Positions 1 through 5,742 of a DNA stretch of 6,906 nt are shown here, in pieces. A program made the position numbers and the translations under genes. Numbering within the stretch: the stretch's first letter is position 1; each line of letters begins with the position of its first letter. Origin of the DNA: an uncultured Desulfovibrio sp. (GTDB lineage Bacteria; Desulfobacterota; Desulfovibrionia; Desulfovibrionales; Desulfovibrionaceae); contig CAMWVJ010000059.1 in the NCBI GenBank assembly GCA_947177645.1, forward strand, positions 1-6,906, written 5' to 3'. The notes beneath the pieces are model-generated. The model made no database searches, was not told where the DNA came from, and worked only from the letters and a program-made list of their open reading frames with translations.

Positions 1-1451
1 CGCGCCCCGCGCCCCGGCTGCGTGCCCGGGGCCGGAACGCCGCCCGGATGCTGGGCGCCCGGGGCGCTCTTGCCCAGCATGGCATCGCGGGTGAGACTCA
101 TCTGGCGGTTCACCACATAGACGGGCAGAGGGAGCTTCATGCCCGCGAGGCCGGAAGCCCCCGCGATGGCCGCGCCCGCGCCGGCCTTTTTGCCGCCCGA
201 AAACCATCCCCGCACGGCCTGCCCGGCGTTCACGGCCTTCTTGACCGCAACGGCGCCCCCCAGGCCCACGGCCACCATCCCCGCGGCCTCAAGTGCGGCA
301 TTCAGCCTTGCGGGGTCGATGGCATTGAGCGCGTCAGCGAGCTTCTGGATGGGTTCGGCCAGGTTGGCGTCCGCAAAGCGGCCCCAGGTGTTACGCAGGC
401 TTTGCAGGGCCGAGTTGGCGGTTTGCGCGGCGCGGGCCGAGTCGCGCTGCACGGTCGTTCCGTCGGCTTCGAGCGCCATGAGCTCGCGCAGCTTGTCCAC
501 GCCCGCCTTGTCCATGAGGGCGTTGAAGGCGCGCATGGCCGTGGCGTCAAAGACATCCGAGAGGTTGACGCGCGAATTGCCCGCCGCCTTGAGGATGTCC
601 TCGATGAGCTCGTTGGCCGGGCGCAGCACTTCGCGGCCCTTCTTGAGCTCTTCGGGATCAAAGACCTTGACGCCCTGCTTTTGCAGGAACTCGAGTTTTT
701 TGCGGTCGGAAAAGGTGCGCAGCATGGCCTCCCAGGCGGTGGAGGCCTCTTCCGAGGAGCCGGTAGCCATGCGGATCATCTGGAGCACCGCGCCCATTTC
801 GCGCATGGCCTGCGGGCCTGTGCGGCCGAGGGAGGTGTAGGCCGTGACCACGCGCGGGCCCAGCCGGGCGAGGTCCTTGAGGGTGAAGGCGCCGGCCTTG
901 CCCTGGGCGATGAGGATGTCCACGCTGGCGAGCGCGTCCTTTGCGCTCATGCCCTGCTTCTGGAACTCGGCGAAGATGTCGCCCACAGCGCCGCCCTCGG
1001 CCCCGGCGCCCTGAATGGCCATGCCGATGTTGCGGATGTTCTCCTCCACGAACTTGAGGTCGCCGGTCTTTTCCATGACCGACTCCATGCCCGAAAGGAT
1101 CTGCGAGGGGTCCACGCGGACATTGGGGTCGTTGGCGATGTCGAGCACGCGCTCGTGGAGCTTCCTGATCTGCTCATCGGAAACGTCGGCCGTGATGCCG
1201 AGGCGCGTGAGCCGCTCCTGGAGGTCCATGCTGCCCTTCACGGCGAGCGCCGCCGCGCCGCCGCCGAGCAGGGCGGTGTAGCGGTTGCCCAGCTTGTCGA
1301 GCCCCGCCCCGGCCGTCTGGGCCGCGCGGGTGAGCCCCTGCATGGCGGCGCGCCCCCGGCGGGCGAGGCCGCCGAGGGCGCTGCCATATTGGCGGGCGCG
1401 GGACTGGATATTGCCCGCGAGGTCGATGATGAGCGAAGTTCTCAACGCCAT
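1..1451 (-). CDS. Tail tape measure protein, N-terminal 483 residues (Mu gp42-like), partial
   Basis: This frame is open from an ATG at 1451 to the left edge of the window with no stop, so the C-terminal part is missing. The product would set tail length and be threaded inside the tail tube during assembly. The start reads MALRTSLIIDLAGNIQ. Residues about 50-270 resemble the phage tape measure domain, with amphipathic helices and stretches such as DPNVRVDPSQILSGMES and LGPRVVTAYTSLGRTGPQAM. Two glycine/alanine-rich hydrophobic stretches follow, near residues 385-410 and 420-440, as expected of tape measures that contact membrane. A Gly/Pro-rich linker begins around residue 465. The start overlaps the frameshifted end of the chaperone gene by 10 bases; the ribosome site is weak (GGGA about 7 bases upstream), which suggests coupling. 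Identity rests on sequence character together with position right after sheath, tube and chaperone genes. Confidence is high for the family; full length is unknown. Confidence 0.9.
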   Translation of the reverse strand, partial: MALRTSLIIDLAGNIQSRARQYGSALGGLARRGRAAMQGLTRAAQTAGAGLDKLGNRYTALLGGGAAALAVKGSMDLQERLTRLGITADVSDEQIRKLHERVLDIANDPNVRVDPSQILSGMESVMEKTGDLKFVEENIRNIGMAIQGAGAEGGAVGDIFAEFQKQGMSAKDALASVDILIAQGKAGAFTLKDLARLGPRVVTAYTSLGRTGPQAMREMGAVLQMIRMATGSSEEASTAWEAMLRTFSDRKKLEFLQKQGVKVFDPEELKKGREVLRPANELIEDILKAAGNSRVNLSDVFDATAMRAFNALMDKAGVDKLRELMALEADGTTVQRDSARAAQTANSALQSLRNTWGRFADANLAEPIQKLADALNAIDPARLNAALEAAGMVAVGLGGAVAVKKAVNAGQAVRGWFSGGKKAGAGAAIAGASGLAGMKLPLPVYVVNRQMSLTRDAMLGKSAPGAQHPGGVPAPGTQPGRGA

Positions 1452-1591
1452 TGCATATCCCGCAAGAGGTTGCAGAGGGTGAGCAGGCGGGGGAGCGGCA
1501 GGGCAAGCGCCGCTCTAAACGGCATCCCCGTCTTTCTGGCCGCCGTGGCCGCCAGCAGGAGCGCCGCTTCCGCCGCCCGCGCAAGCTCGCC
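1442..1591 (-). CDS. Frameshift extension of the tail assembly chaperone (-2 frame)
   Basis: These 49 codons plus stop are in the -2 (equivalently +1) frame relative to the chaperone gene and have no convincing start of their own. They would be added after Gly140 of the chaperone to give a 189-residue product. The added segment is alanine/leucine-rich and helical (for example ELARAAEAALLLAATAARK) and ends LLRDMQWR at a TGA that overlaps the tape measure start. In lambda the analogous gpG-T fusion binds the tape measure through the T part, and phage Mu is known to use a -2 shift in this gene. The extension role is inferred from position, frame and the slippery sequence; it has not been shown here. 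Confidence 0.72.
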   Translation of the reverse strand, partial: GELARAAEAALLLAATAARKTGMPFRAALALPLPRLLTLCNLLRDMQWR

Positions 1592-2009
1592 CCCGGCTCT
1601 GCGCCGCCTCCGCGCTTTTGACCGCCGCCTGATCCAGCAATTCCACGCCCGCCTGAAGGGCCGCCAGGTCGCGCCCGGAAAGGCGGCCGAGCTCCTCCAC
1701 GCCGAGCGGCCCCTCAAAGGTCTGGCCGCCCTCGCCCTCGAGCCGGGCCACCTGGCGGCGCAGGGCCTCGCGCCCCATGCGCGCCGGGCTCATGACCAGG
1801 GAGAGGCTGCCGTCTTTGGCATAGACGAGCCGCTCGGCCTCTTCCTGCGCTTCCAGGATGTCGCCCGCGGTGAGCTGCCGAAGAATGGCCCGGTCATAGG
1901 TCGCCCCGCCCAGGGTGATGCCGTCGGCGAGGGCCACGGTCATGCGGCCGGACGTGCCCACAAGGGCGGCTTCCGCCATGCGGGCGTCGGTGATCTCGCT
2001 CTTGTCCAT
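1515..2009 (-). CDS. Tail assembly chaperone, short form (Mu gp41-like)
   Basis: This 164-residue protein sits between the tail tube and tape measure genes, the standard place of the tail assembly chaperone that coats the tape measure before the tube polymerises. Residues 22-62 carry a substrate-like beta segment, MTVALADGITLGGATYDRAI, followed by helices beginning LTAGDILEAQEEAERL, typical of the Mu gp41 / phage tail assembly chaperone group. The C-terminal 25 residues are Gly-rich and polar (GGGSGAPAGGHGGQKDGDAV), while the -2 frame over the same DNA encodes a helical, hydrophobic tail. This suggests the zero-frame end is only a short read-out past the slip site at Gly140. The start ATG has a G-rich ribosome site (AAGGGGG) overlapping the tube gene's TAA; the gap is 9 bases. 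Family assignment rests on position plus residue pattern. Confidence 0.82.
   Translation of the reverse strand: MDKSEITDARMAEAALVGTSGRMTVALADGITLGGATYDRAILRQLTAGDILEAQEEAERLVYAKDGSLSLVMSPARMGREALRRQVARLEGEGGQTFEGPLGVEELGRLSGRDLAALQAGVELLDQAAVKSAEAAQSRGRACAGGGSGAPAGGHGGQKDGDAV
1589..1611 (-). promoter_or_regulatory. Probable programmed -2 ribosomal frameshift site
   Basis: On the coding strand the zero-frame codons are CGG GGG CGA (1595-1587), a run of five Gs at 1594-1590. A tRNA on GGG (1592-1590) can slip back two bases and pair perfectly with GGG at 1594-1592, after which reading continues GGC GAG CTT in the extension frame. A Shine-Dalgarno-like GGAGG lies at 1611-1607, 12 bases upstream of the G run, a spacing like that of stimulators of backward slips such as the one in dnaX. 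I found no convincing downstream stem. The site is inferred from sequence alone. Confidence 0.68.
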
Positions 2010-2018
2010 GTTGCCCCC

Positions 2019-2372
2019 TTACAAACGCTCGCAGCTCATGCCGCTGAACTTGACGTCGATGGTGCCTTCCTTGGCTTCCAGCTTGCCCGGCTCGAGCACG
2101 AAAGCGTTGCGCAGCACATAGCGGTCGCCCGTGTCCGTCTCGAAAAGCACGGTGGCGTCCGTGATGGTGTTGAAAGCCGTGAGGTCCGTGTCCTTTGCGT
2201 GGAAGACCTTGCATTCCAGCTCCGGGGCGGCCGTCTCCTCGGTGTAGCCGTGGACCTTGCCACCGCCAGCCTTGGCCTCGCGCTTGACGCCGCCCACGTC
2301 GAGGCTCGCGCCGTCCTCGCAGCGCCATTCCTTGCCGTCCACGCGGATGACGGCCTTGCCTGTGAGTTGCAT
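2019..2372 (-). CDS. Tail tube protein (Mu gpM-like)
   Basis: This 117-residue protein is the likely inner tube subunit of the contractile tail. It forms stacked hexameric rings under the sheath, through which DNA passes. Length matches Mu gpM (about 118 residues) and the small tube family. The sequence has the beta-rich pattern of tube proteins: MQLTGKAVIRVDGKEWRCED at the start, an acidic strand-loop-strand section GYTEETAAPELECKVFHAKD in the middle, and the closing strand EGTIDVKFSGMSCERL. A very strong ribosome site AAGGAGGG (2383-2376) overlaps the sheath gene's TAA and lies close to the ATG, consistent with the high copy number needed. It follows the sheath gene after 9 bases and precedes the chaperone gene after 9 bases, exactly the sheath-tube-chaperone-ruler order of Mu. 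Confidence 0.88.
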   Translation of the reverse strand: MQLTGKAVIRVDGKEWRCEDGASLDVGGVKREAKAGGGKVHGYTEETAAPELECKVFHAKDTDLTAFNTITDATVLFETDTGDRYVLRNAFVLEPGKLEAKEGTIDVKFSGMSCERL

Positions 2373-2381
2373 GCTCCCTCC

Positions 2382-3857
2382 TTACAAAATGAACCTGGTC
2401 TGCATGGCGAAGATGCGGAACTGGTTGACGAGATCCGGCGTGGCCACCACGTCCAGGCGGTTGCGGTCGTCCTTGTTGCGCTCCACCACGAGGCCGGCCT
2501 TGAAGGCCTCGGCGTTTTCCAGAAGGCCCTTCTCCTCCAGCTCCGCATGGAGGGCCACGAGCTCGGCGCGGATGACCGAGGGCGTGACCACGGCCTGCCC
2601 CGCGCCGTAGCGGGTGCCGTCGTCGGCCAGCTTGCAGCGCGGGAACTTCTGGGTGATGCGGCTTCTGACGGCATAGCGCCAGTAGCCGAGGGTCGCCGGG
2701 GTCTGCACGTCGAGATAGCTCGGGTCGTCCATGCCCCAGGTGTTCTTCTGGTACATGGTGACTTCGCGCTCAATCTGCACGGTGTCGTCACTGGCCACCA
2801 TGTAGGTGGCCCTGCCGTCGAAGAGGAGGATGTTGCGCTCCTCCATGTTCCAGCGGTCCTCGCGTGCCGGGGCCTTGATGCCGGTGAGTTCGAGCGTCTG
2901 GAGGGGCCGGGCCGGGTCGTCGGCGAGGCTCGTGGCCGCCGTGAGGGCGTAGGCCGCCGCCATGTCCCACGGGCTGCTCGGTGAGGCGCCGAGCGCCATG
3001 ACGGAAACGAGCTCGGAATTGCCCGCGTTGCCGAAGGCCGAGGCCTCGGCGAGCGTGCCCCGGAAGCTCCCGAAGACCTGGCACTCCTGCTGGCGCAGGG
3101 GGCCGAACTGCGTGTCGAGCCCTTCCTCCAGAAGGTCGCGCTCGGCCTTGGCGAGCCAGGGCGAGGCCAGGGCCTTCCACCAGGTGTCGCCCAGAGCGGC
3201 GATGACCTCGGCCATTTCCGGCGCGCCAGCGCCCCCGCTCATGGCCTCGCAGGCCACCATGAGGCCACGGGGGAGCTCGTCGTCGCTCGCGTAATTGACG
3301 CGCAGGTCGATGTCGTTGCCCGTGGCGCCCTTCCAGCGGCAGGTGAGGAGGATGCTGCCGGGCATATCTGCCCTCACCTGCGCACGCACGGGGAGTTCCC
3401 CGTTGGCGTTGATGGCCTGGGCGAGCCTCCCGACGATGGTCGCGGGCTCCTCGCCGGGCTGGGCCACCACCCGCACGCGCTCGCCCCCGATATAGAGGCT
3501 GATAAGGCCCGCGCGAGAACAAGCCCCGGAAACAGTGACGCCGCCGGTGGCCGCGATGGCCGCCTCGGGATCAGGCACGGCGAGGCCCCAGGTTTCGAGC
3601 AGGCCGCCCTGGCGCTTGGCCGCGCGGAACATGGAGGCAATCATGGAGCCCTGGCCCCAGAGGCGCGCGGCCTGATCGGCGGAAGTGACGAGGGTGGGCG
3701 TCATGAGCGGGCCCTGGCAGTCGGGCTCGGCCGCGCCCAGGATGAGGACGCGCCACTCCATGACCGGCGTGGCCGTGAGCGCGCCCGAATTGTCGAACTC
3801 CACATAGCAGAGCGGCAGGCGCAGGGCGGAGGGAATCTGGTTGAAGGATACGGTCAT
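2382..3857 (-). CDS. Contractile tail sheath protein (Mu gpL-like)
   Basis: At 491 residues this is close to Mu gpL (about 495) and is the outer, contracting layer of the tail. Contraction drives the tube through the host envelope. The N-terminal part (MTVSFNQIPSALRLPLCYVE) gives the linker strand. Residues about 105-190 form a sheath domain with the recognisable GGERVRVVAQPGEEPATIVG and TCRWKGATGNDIDLRVNY segments. Residues 373-491 form the conserved C-terminal handshake domain, including DDPSYLDVQTPATLGYWRYA, SRITQKFPRCKLADDGTRYG and a final RLDVVATPDLVNQFRIFAMQ. The start ATG is preceded by GAGGAG inside the last codons of the DUF2635 gene, whose TAG ends 3 bases upstream. The long plus-strand frame covering most of this gene is an antisense shadow. 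Presence of this gene makes the phage a myovirus-type, unlike the Mu-like siphoviruses D3112 and B3. Confidence 0.95.
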   Translation of the reverse strand: MTVSFNQIPSALRLPLCYVEFDNSGALTATPVMEWRVLILGAAEPDCQGPLMTPTLVTSADQAARLWGQGSMIASMFRAAKRQGGLLETWGLAVPDPEAAIAATGGVTVSGACSRAGLISLYIGGERVRVVAQPGEEPATIVGRLAQAINANGELPVRAQVRADMPGSILLTCRWKGATGNDIDLRVNYASDDELPRGLMVACEAMSGGAGAPEMAEVIAALGDTWWKALASPWLAKAERDLLEEGLDTQFGPLRQQECQVFGSFRGTLAEASAFGNAGNSELVSVMALGASPSSPWDMAAAYALTAATSLADDPARPLQTLELTGIKAPAREDRWNMEERNILLFDGRATYMVASDDTVQIEREVTMYQKNTWGMDDPSYLDVQTPATLGYWRYAVRSRITQKFPRCKLADDGTRYGAGQAVVTPSVIRAELVALHAELEEKGLLENAEAFKAGLVVERNKDDRNRLDVVATPDLVNQFRIFAMQTRFIL

Positions 3858-3860
3858 GGG

Positions 3861-4082
3861 CTACTGCTCCTCTTCATGCGCGGCTTGCCGCAGCGTTGCC
3901 GCCGCCTTGCCGGCGGGTTGTTCGGGGCCCATCTCGGCGTCGCCGTCTTTCACGCGCCTGAGCCAGAAGGCCCGGGTGCCGGAAAGCGTCACGAGCGCCC
4001 CTTCCGGCGGGATGGCCTCGCCCGTGGCCGGGTCGCGCAAAAGCACGCCCGGCCGCGCGGGTCTTACGAAAGCTGTCTTCAT
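3861..4082 (-). CDS. DUF2635 family small phage protein (Mu gp38-like)
   Basis: This 73-residue protein matches the short DUF2635 family found just upstream of the sheath gene in Mu-like phages. The typical pattern is visible: a short beta start MKTAFVRPARPGVLLRDP, then ATGEAIPPEGALVTLSGTRA, then an aromatic/arginine patch FWLRRVKDGDAEMG. The last 20 residues are polar and end in a glutamate-rich HEEEQ tail, whose codons also supply the Shine-Dalgarno sequence for the sheath gene. The exact function of the family is not established; position suggests a neck or tail assembly role. Its ATG overlaps the TGA of the DUF1834 gene (ATGA), so translation is probably coupled. A GGAG lies about 6 bases upstream of the start. 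Confidence 0.8.
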   Translation of the reverse strand: MKTAFVRPARPGVLLRDPATGEAIPPEGALVTLSGTRAFWLRRVKDGDAEMGPEQPAGKAAATLRQAAHEEEQ

Positions 4083-4630
4083 GCTGTCTCCGTCTCCGGC
4101 CCCTGGGGGCCGGGCAAGTGGATCTGCTGGGTCACGGGGCCGTCGCCCGCTTCGCGCACATAGCAGCGCAAAAAGTCGTCCAACTCCGGCTTCTGGATAT
4201 TGTTGCTCACGTCCACGGCCTGGTTCCAGGTGACGGCCCAGAGCGCGGAATGGCCGGCGTCGAGCTCGCCGGAATAAAGGTTTTCCGCCCGCACCGAGGC
4301 GGGCGCGCCCACGTCGCAGCCGAAGCGATTGCCCTCGAGGGCTTCCAGCACCGCGCCCGCGAGCGCCAGCGCGCCCTCGTCCGCCGGTTCGCCCTTCTTG
4401 CCCGTGCCGCAGACGACGACGGCCGCCAGGCTGAACGTGGCGTGGGGCGCGCCGCCCTTGCTCTCGAGGCCGTCCACGCCCATGAGCGCCACCAGCACGG
4501 CCGGGATTTTCACGGCCAGGCGCTTGAGCTCGGCCTCGTCAAGCCTGCCGCCCAGGGGCTGGACGCTCACGGCGGGGAGCCGGGCGGCGAGGTCGGCCAC
4601 GATGGCCTTGCGCAGATGGACGGGGTTCAT
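4079..4630 (-). CDS. DUF1834 family protein, probable tail terminator (Mu gp37-like)
   Basis: This 183-residue protein has the layout of the DUF1834 family (Mu gp37). It starts with an N-terminal helix (MNPVHLRKAIVADLAARLPA) followed by LPAVSVQPLGGRLDEAELKR. A predicted buried strand IPAVLVALMGVDGLES follows, then a second strand FSLAAVVVCGTG, then a C-terminal WAVTWNQAVDV strand. This alpha/beta order is like tail terminator proteins, which cap the tail tube and join it to the head. The family is known from Mu-like phages; the terminator role here is inferred from fold-like pattern and from its place between neck genes and sheath. Its ATG overlaps the TGA of the gpG-like gene (ATGA) and no strong ribosome site is visible, so coupling is likely. 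The last residues, LPGPQGPETETA, look like a flexible tail. Confidence 0.82.
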   Translation of the reverse strand: MNPVHLRKAIVADLAARLPAVSVQPLGGRLDEAELKRLAVKIPAVLVALMGVDGLESKGGAPHATFSLAAVVVCGTGKKGEPADEGALALAGAVLEALEGNRFGCDVGAPASVRAENLYSGELDAGHSALWAVTWNQAVDVSNNIQKPELDDFLRCYVREAGDGPVTQQIHLPGPQGPETETA

Positions 4631-5118
4631 AAATTCACCAGCTTGCGCAGCCAGGCTTCGGTGATGTCCTTGATCTCCTCCTCGTCGCCCGCGCTGATGC
4701 CGAGATAGGGCCGCGCGGGCATCGTGACGGAAGAGCGGAAGCCCACGCCCGGCACGGCCAGCGCCCGGCCCTTTTTGGGCCGGATAGTGCCGCCGAACTG
4801 GTGGATGCCGCCATATTCCTTGTTGGTGCCCACCTCCACGCGGCGGGAGGTGGCGTTGCTGGTGATGGAGTCGCGCAAATGCCCTTCCAGGATGAGCGTC
4901 TGGCCGCCGGTTTCGAGCGCCCGGCGCGACTTTTTCCAGTGGCTGCCGTCCGGGGCCCGGCCCTCGTGGAAGCGCAGGACCGCGCTTTCGCGCAAGGCCC
5001 CGGCGATGAGCGTGAGCAGGGGCCGGTGATCGGCGCGGGCGAGCGCCCGTTCAAGGCGCTTCGCCAGACGCCGCAATTCCGCGTCCTCGTAGCGCAGGGT
5101 GAGGGTCGCGCCGGCCAC
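4627..5118 (-). CDS. Virion morphogenesis / tail completion protein (Mu gpG / P2 gpS family)
   Basis: The protein starts VAGATLTLRYEDAELRR when read from the GTG at 5118 and is 163 residues long. Family hallmarks are clear: a helical N-terminal half ending in RESAVLRFHEGRAPDGSHWK, then RRALETGGQTLILEGHLRDS, then VEVGTNKEYGGIHQFGGTI, a basic patch RPKKGR, and the ending PARPYLGISAGDEEEI. The IHQFGG and PARP-(F/Y)-LG motifs are typical of this family. Members act in head-tail joining or tail completion. The frame stays open upstream to an alternative start at 5304, but that stretch is arginine/alanine-rich, unlike the family and falls in the hairpin block, so I chose GTG 5118, which has GGAAGGAG 10 bases upstream. 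In Mu the gpG gene is upstream of the capsid; here it sits between adaptor and terminator genes, which suits a neck role. Confidence 0.87.
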   Translation of the reverse strand: MAGATLTLRYEDAELRRLAKRLERALARADHRPLLTLIAGALRESAVLRFHEGRAPDGSHWKKSRRALETGGQTLILEGHLRDSITSNATSRRVEVGTNKEYGGIHQFGGTIRPKKGRALAVPGVGFRSSVTMPARPYLGISAGDEEEIKDITEAWLRKLVNL

Positions 5119-5120
5119 GG

Positions 5121-5324
5121 CTACAACTCTCCTTCCAGGAGGCGCTCGGTCGCGCATCGCTGCTGTCGATGCCCGTAGGGCTCGCTTTGCTCGCCAACGG
5201 GCACGGCGCTTCGCGCCGCCATTCGGTCGCGTCCCTGCGCGACACTCGCGTTCGCTTGCAAGCGGCGCGGCGCTTGCTGCGCTCCGCTGCGCGGCTTGCC
5301 GCACGTCCTGTGCGGCCGGTTCAC
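5121..5324 (-). CDS. Doubtful 67-codon reading frame filling the adaptor-gpG gap
   Basis: I do not recognise this product. It would start at a GTG that overlaps the adaptor's TGA (GTGA) and end at a TAG two bases before the gpG-like GTG, so it fits the slot exactly. Its last codons (LEGEL) also supply the next gene's Shine-Dalgarno sequence, as the end of the DUF2635 gene does for the sheath. Against coding: the residues are rich in Arg, Gln and Ala with no evident fold (QQAPRRLQANASVAQGRDRM, GEQSEPYGHRQQRCATE); about 14 of 67 codons end in A or T, more than in its neighbours; all three minus frames are open over much of the stretch; and the DNA is dominated by inverted repeats that explain the repetitive peptide. 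In related head-tail clusters a head-closure protein can sit between adaptor and neck genes, but nothing in the sequence identifies one. It may be a relic, a coupling device or a real small gene. Confidence 0.3.
   Translation of the reverse strand: MNRPHRTCGKPRSGAQQAPRRLQANASVAQGRDRMAARSAVPVGEQSEPYGHRQQRCATERLLEGEL
5129..5136 (-). promoter_or_regulatory. Ribosome binding site that fixes the gpG-like start
   Basis: GGAAGGAG on the coding strand ends 10 bases before GTG 5118. It is the only good Shine-Dalgarno match near the family-consistent start and lies just before the TAG (5123-5121) of the 67-codon frame. It argues against the longer start at 5304. Confidence 0.65.
5154..5316. repeat. 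Hairpin-rich block between adaptor and gpG-like genes
   Basis: About 163 bases contain a chain of perfect inverted repeats: 5154-5159 with 5167-5172 (GCATCG/CGATGC); 5170-5176 with 5197-5203 (TGCCCGT/ACGGGCA, with a further GGC/GCC pair inside); 5204-5209 with 5213-5218 (CGGCGC/GCGCCG, loop TTC); 5226-5231 with 5238-5243 (GTCGCG/CGCGAC); a 12-base palindrome CGCTTGCAAGCG at 5253-5264; 5259-5264 with 5271-5276 (CAAGCG/CGCTTG); and 5298-5304 with 5310-5316 (GCCGCAC/GTGCGGC). GCTGCGC is also repeated directly at 5276 and 5286. No T-run follows any stem in the direction of transcription, so these are not classic intrinsic terminators. I do not recognise a named RNA or repeat family. This is the only gap of note in the operon. 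Confidence 0.7.
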
Positions 5325-5740
5325 AGTTCCTCCAATTTGCGGCGGAAGTCCGAGGGCCGAAAGCTCGCCGCGATACCGCAGCCGGCCTTTTGCGCCGGCG
5401 CCGGGTCGGCCTCCGCGTCGAGGCTCACCGTGCCCTCGCCGATGGCCGGGAGCAGGGCCCGGGCCTCGCGGCCCCGGCGCTCGTAGAGCGAGGCCTCGGA
5501 AGAGCCGTTGCGCGGGAGCGCCGCCACGGCGAGGTCCACGCAGATGCGCCGGAGCACGGCGGGCGCGGGCACAAAGGGCACGGCGTAGCGGGCGGAGAGG
5601 GTCACGTCGATCTCGCTCGCGGCCTCCTCCAGGGCGCGGCGCACCGGGGCCTCGTCGATCTCGCCCTCCTCCGTGCGCCCGGCCAGGACATAGAGCTCCT
5701 GGCCGTAGCGGGCGAGAACGTCGTCATAGGAAGCGTACAC
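5321..5740 (-). CDS. DUF1320 family head-tail adaptor (Mu gp36-like)
   Basis: This 139-residue protein starts at a GTG (read as MYASYDDVLARYGQ) two bases after the capsid gene's TAG. It has the DUF1320 / gp36 pattern. The N-terminal YASYDDVLARYGQELYVLAG is followed by an acidic helix EIDEAPVRRALEEAASEIDV, the characteristic LSARYAVPFVPAPAVLRRIC segment and a second helix VDLAVAALPRN. A low-complexity region follows, then a short closing motif FRPSDFRRKLEEL. These proteins resemble ring-forming adaptors placed between the portal and the neck. No strong Shine-Dalgarno sequence is present, so re-initiation after the capsid gene is likely. A much longer open frame in the same phase reaches back to 6520, but that part is a shadow of the capsid gene with arginine/glycine-rich nonsense; the start at 5740 gives the family's usual length. 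Confidence 0.86.
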   Translation of the reverse strand: MYASYDDVLARYGQELYVLAGRTEEGEIDEAPVRRALEEAASEIDVTLSARYAVPFVPAPAVLRRICVDLAVAALPRNGSSEASLYERRGREARALLPAIGEGTVSLDAEADPAPAQKAGCGIAASFRPSDFRRKLEEL

Positions 5741-5742
5741 GG

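Noticed and set aside
1174..1584. A 136-codon minus-strand frame across the chaperone end and tape measure start
   Set aside because: It is in a different frame from both recognised products, Arg/Pro/Gly-rich, and lacks the features of a chaperone extension; the 1442-1591 frame is the better continuation.
48..2984. A 978-codon open frame on the plus strand across the tape measure, chaperone, tube and sheath genes
   Set aside because: It is antisense to four well-recognised, tightly packed genes; its residues are an Ala/Gly/Arg/His/Leu-rich mix with no recognisable domain. Long antisense frames are expected where codons end mostly in G or C, since stops become rare in the complementary frame.
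4627..5304. A longer, 225-residue version of the gpG-like protein
   Set aside because: The extra N-terminal residues are Arg/Ala-rich, come from the hairpin block and do not fit the family; the GTG at 5118 has a good ribosome site and gives normal length.
5298..5316. The stem GCCGCAC/GTGCGGC as an intrinsic terminator after the adaptor gene
   Set aside because: The bases after the stem in the direction of transcription are AAGCCGCGC, with no run of Ts, and essential tail genes follow directly.
5119..5323. A CRISPR-like array or a late promoter in the hairpin block
   Set aside because: The repeats are different short palindromes rather than one repeated unit with spacers, and I could not find a convincing -10 or activator-type promoter in this GC-rich stretch.
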